A stretch of DNA of 64,000 nt, from positions 50,895,501 through 50,959,500 of the forward strand of contig NC_071667.1 in the NCBI RefSeq assembly GCF_028554725.1. Reading direction: 5' to 3'. The stretch comes from Zeugodacus cucurbitae. Its lineage: Eukaryota; Arthropoda; Insecta; Diptera; Tephritidae. The notes under the pieces are model-generated. The model saw only the letters and a list, made by a program, of their open reading frames with translations. It was not told where the DNA came from and did no database searches. Both the position numbers and the translations under genes were made by a program. Positions 63,901 to 64,000 of the stretch are shown piece by piece; within the stretch, counting starts at the first letter, position 1, and each line of letters opens with the position of its first letter.

Positions 63901-64000
63901 TTATGTCACCATCGTCACATCGTTCAATTACTTCTGTGTGATTGCGAGGCTATTTCGATTTACAATTACCCTATAGGGAGTGAGTTATTTTCATTATATG
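60971..64000. other. Non-coding stretch to the right edge
   Basis: No convincing gene. A GC-rich patch at about 62440-62580 carries open frames on both strands; one on the minus strand could be a 5' coding exon (see findings). The rest is AT-rich. Confidence 0.4.

Noticed and set aside
1..64000. CRISPR arrays, bacterial operons, prophage
   Set aside because: No regularly spaced repeats of the right size and no prokaryotic gene organisation. The window is eukaryotic.

Overview
The window looks like nuclear DNA from a higher fly, most likely a tephritid fruit fly. The background is AT-rich, a polyglutamine-rich gene has short phase-0 introns, a cytosolic-type tRNA-Leu is present, and there are many decayed mariner, Tc1, Helitron and non-LTR elements. 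The tephritid placement is inference from general repeat character; no search was run.

Layout: only the first 3.5 kb carries host protein-coding sequence. On the minus strand, positions 1-1873 hold three exons of a gene that runs off the left edge; its product is rich in Gln and Pro and has long CAA/CAG tracts. Its 5' exons are not evident nearby, so its upstream intron starts at 1874 and could be long. On the plus strand, 2541-3440 is an intact, single-exon, 299-residue protein kinase of the testis-specific serine kinase (TSSK) family. If the minus-strand gene starts further right, the kinase is nested in its intron.

From 3.5 kb to 64 kb I see no convincing host protein gene. One Pol III gene, tRNA-Leu(UAG), lies on the minus strand at 24018-24097 with a T-run terminator. 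The rest is AT-rich non-coding DNA with transposable-element relics. These are: a LINE reverse-transcriptase relic (about 10.9-11.7 kb); two internally deleted mariner families, each with two copies sharing one deletion structure (11.88 and 60.7 kb; 14.0 and 52.8 kb); a Helitron remnant with both termini and a broken helicase (17143-19308); four copies of a modular non-coding repeat family (23.2, 25.0, 55.2 and 56.1 kb); Tc1-like fragments (24.6 and 28.2-28.7 kb); and five more mariner fragments (28.3, 31.6, 32.3, 34.8 and 42.6 kb). There are also two short retroposed insertions with clear target-site duplications (29.2 and 43.8 kb), two pogo/Tigger-like MITEs (37.5 and 52.6 kb), a TIR element with a 52-bp internal array (44619-45398), and a TAA-flanked TIR element (58730-59647).

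There is no operon-like cooperation here. The host signal is a polyQ gene beside an intronless TSSK kinase, followed by a roughly 60-kb region that may be one large intron or an intergenic desert. The most interesting material is the set of non-autonomous elements whose structure can be read directly from the sequence.
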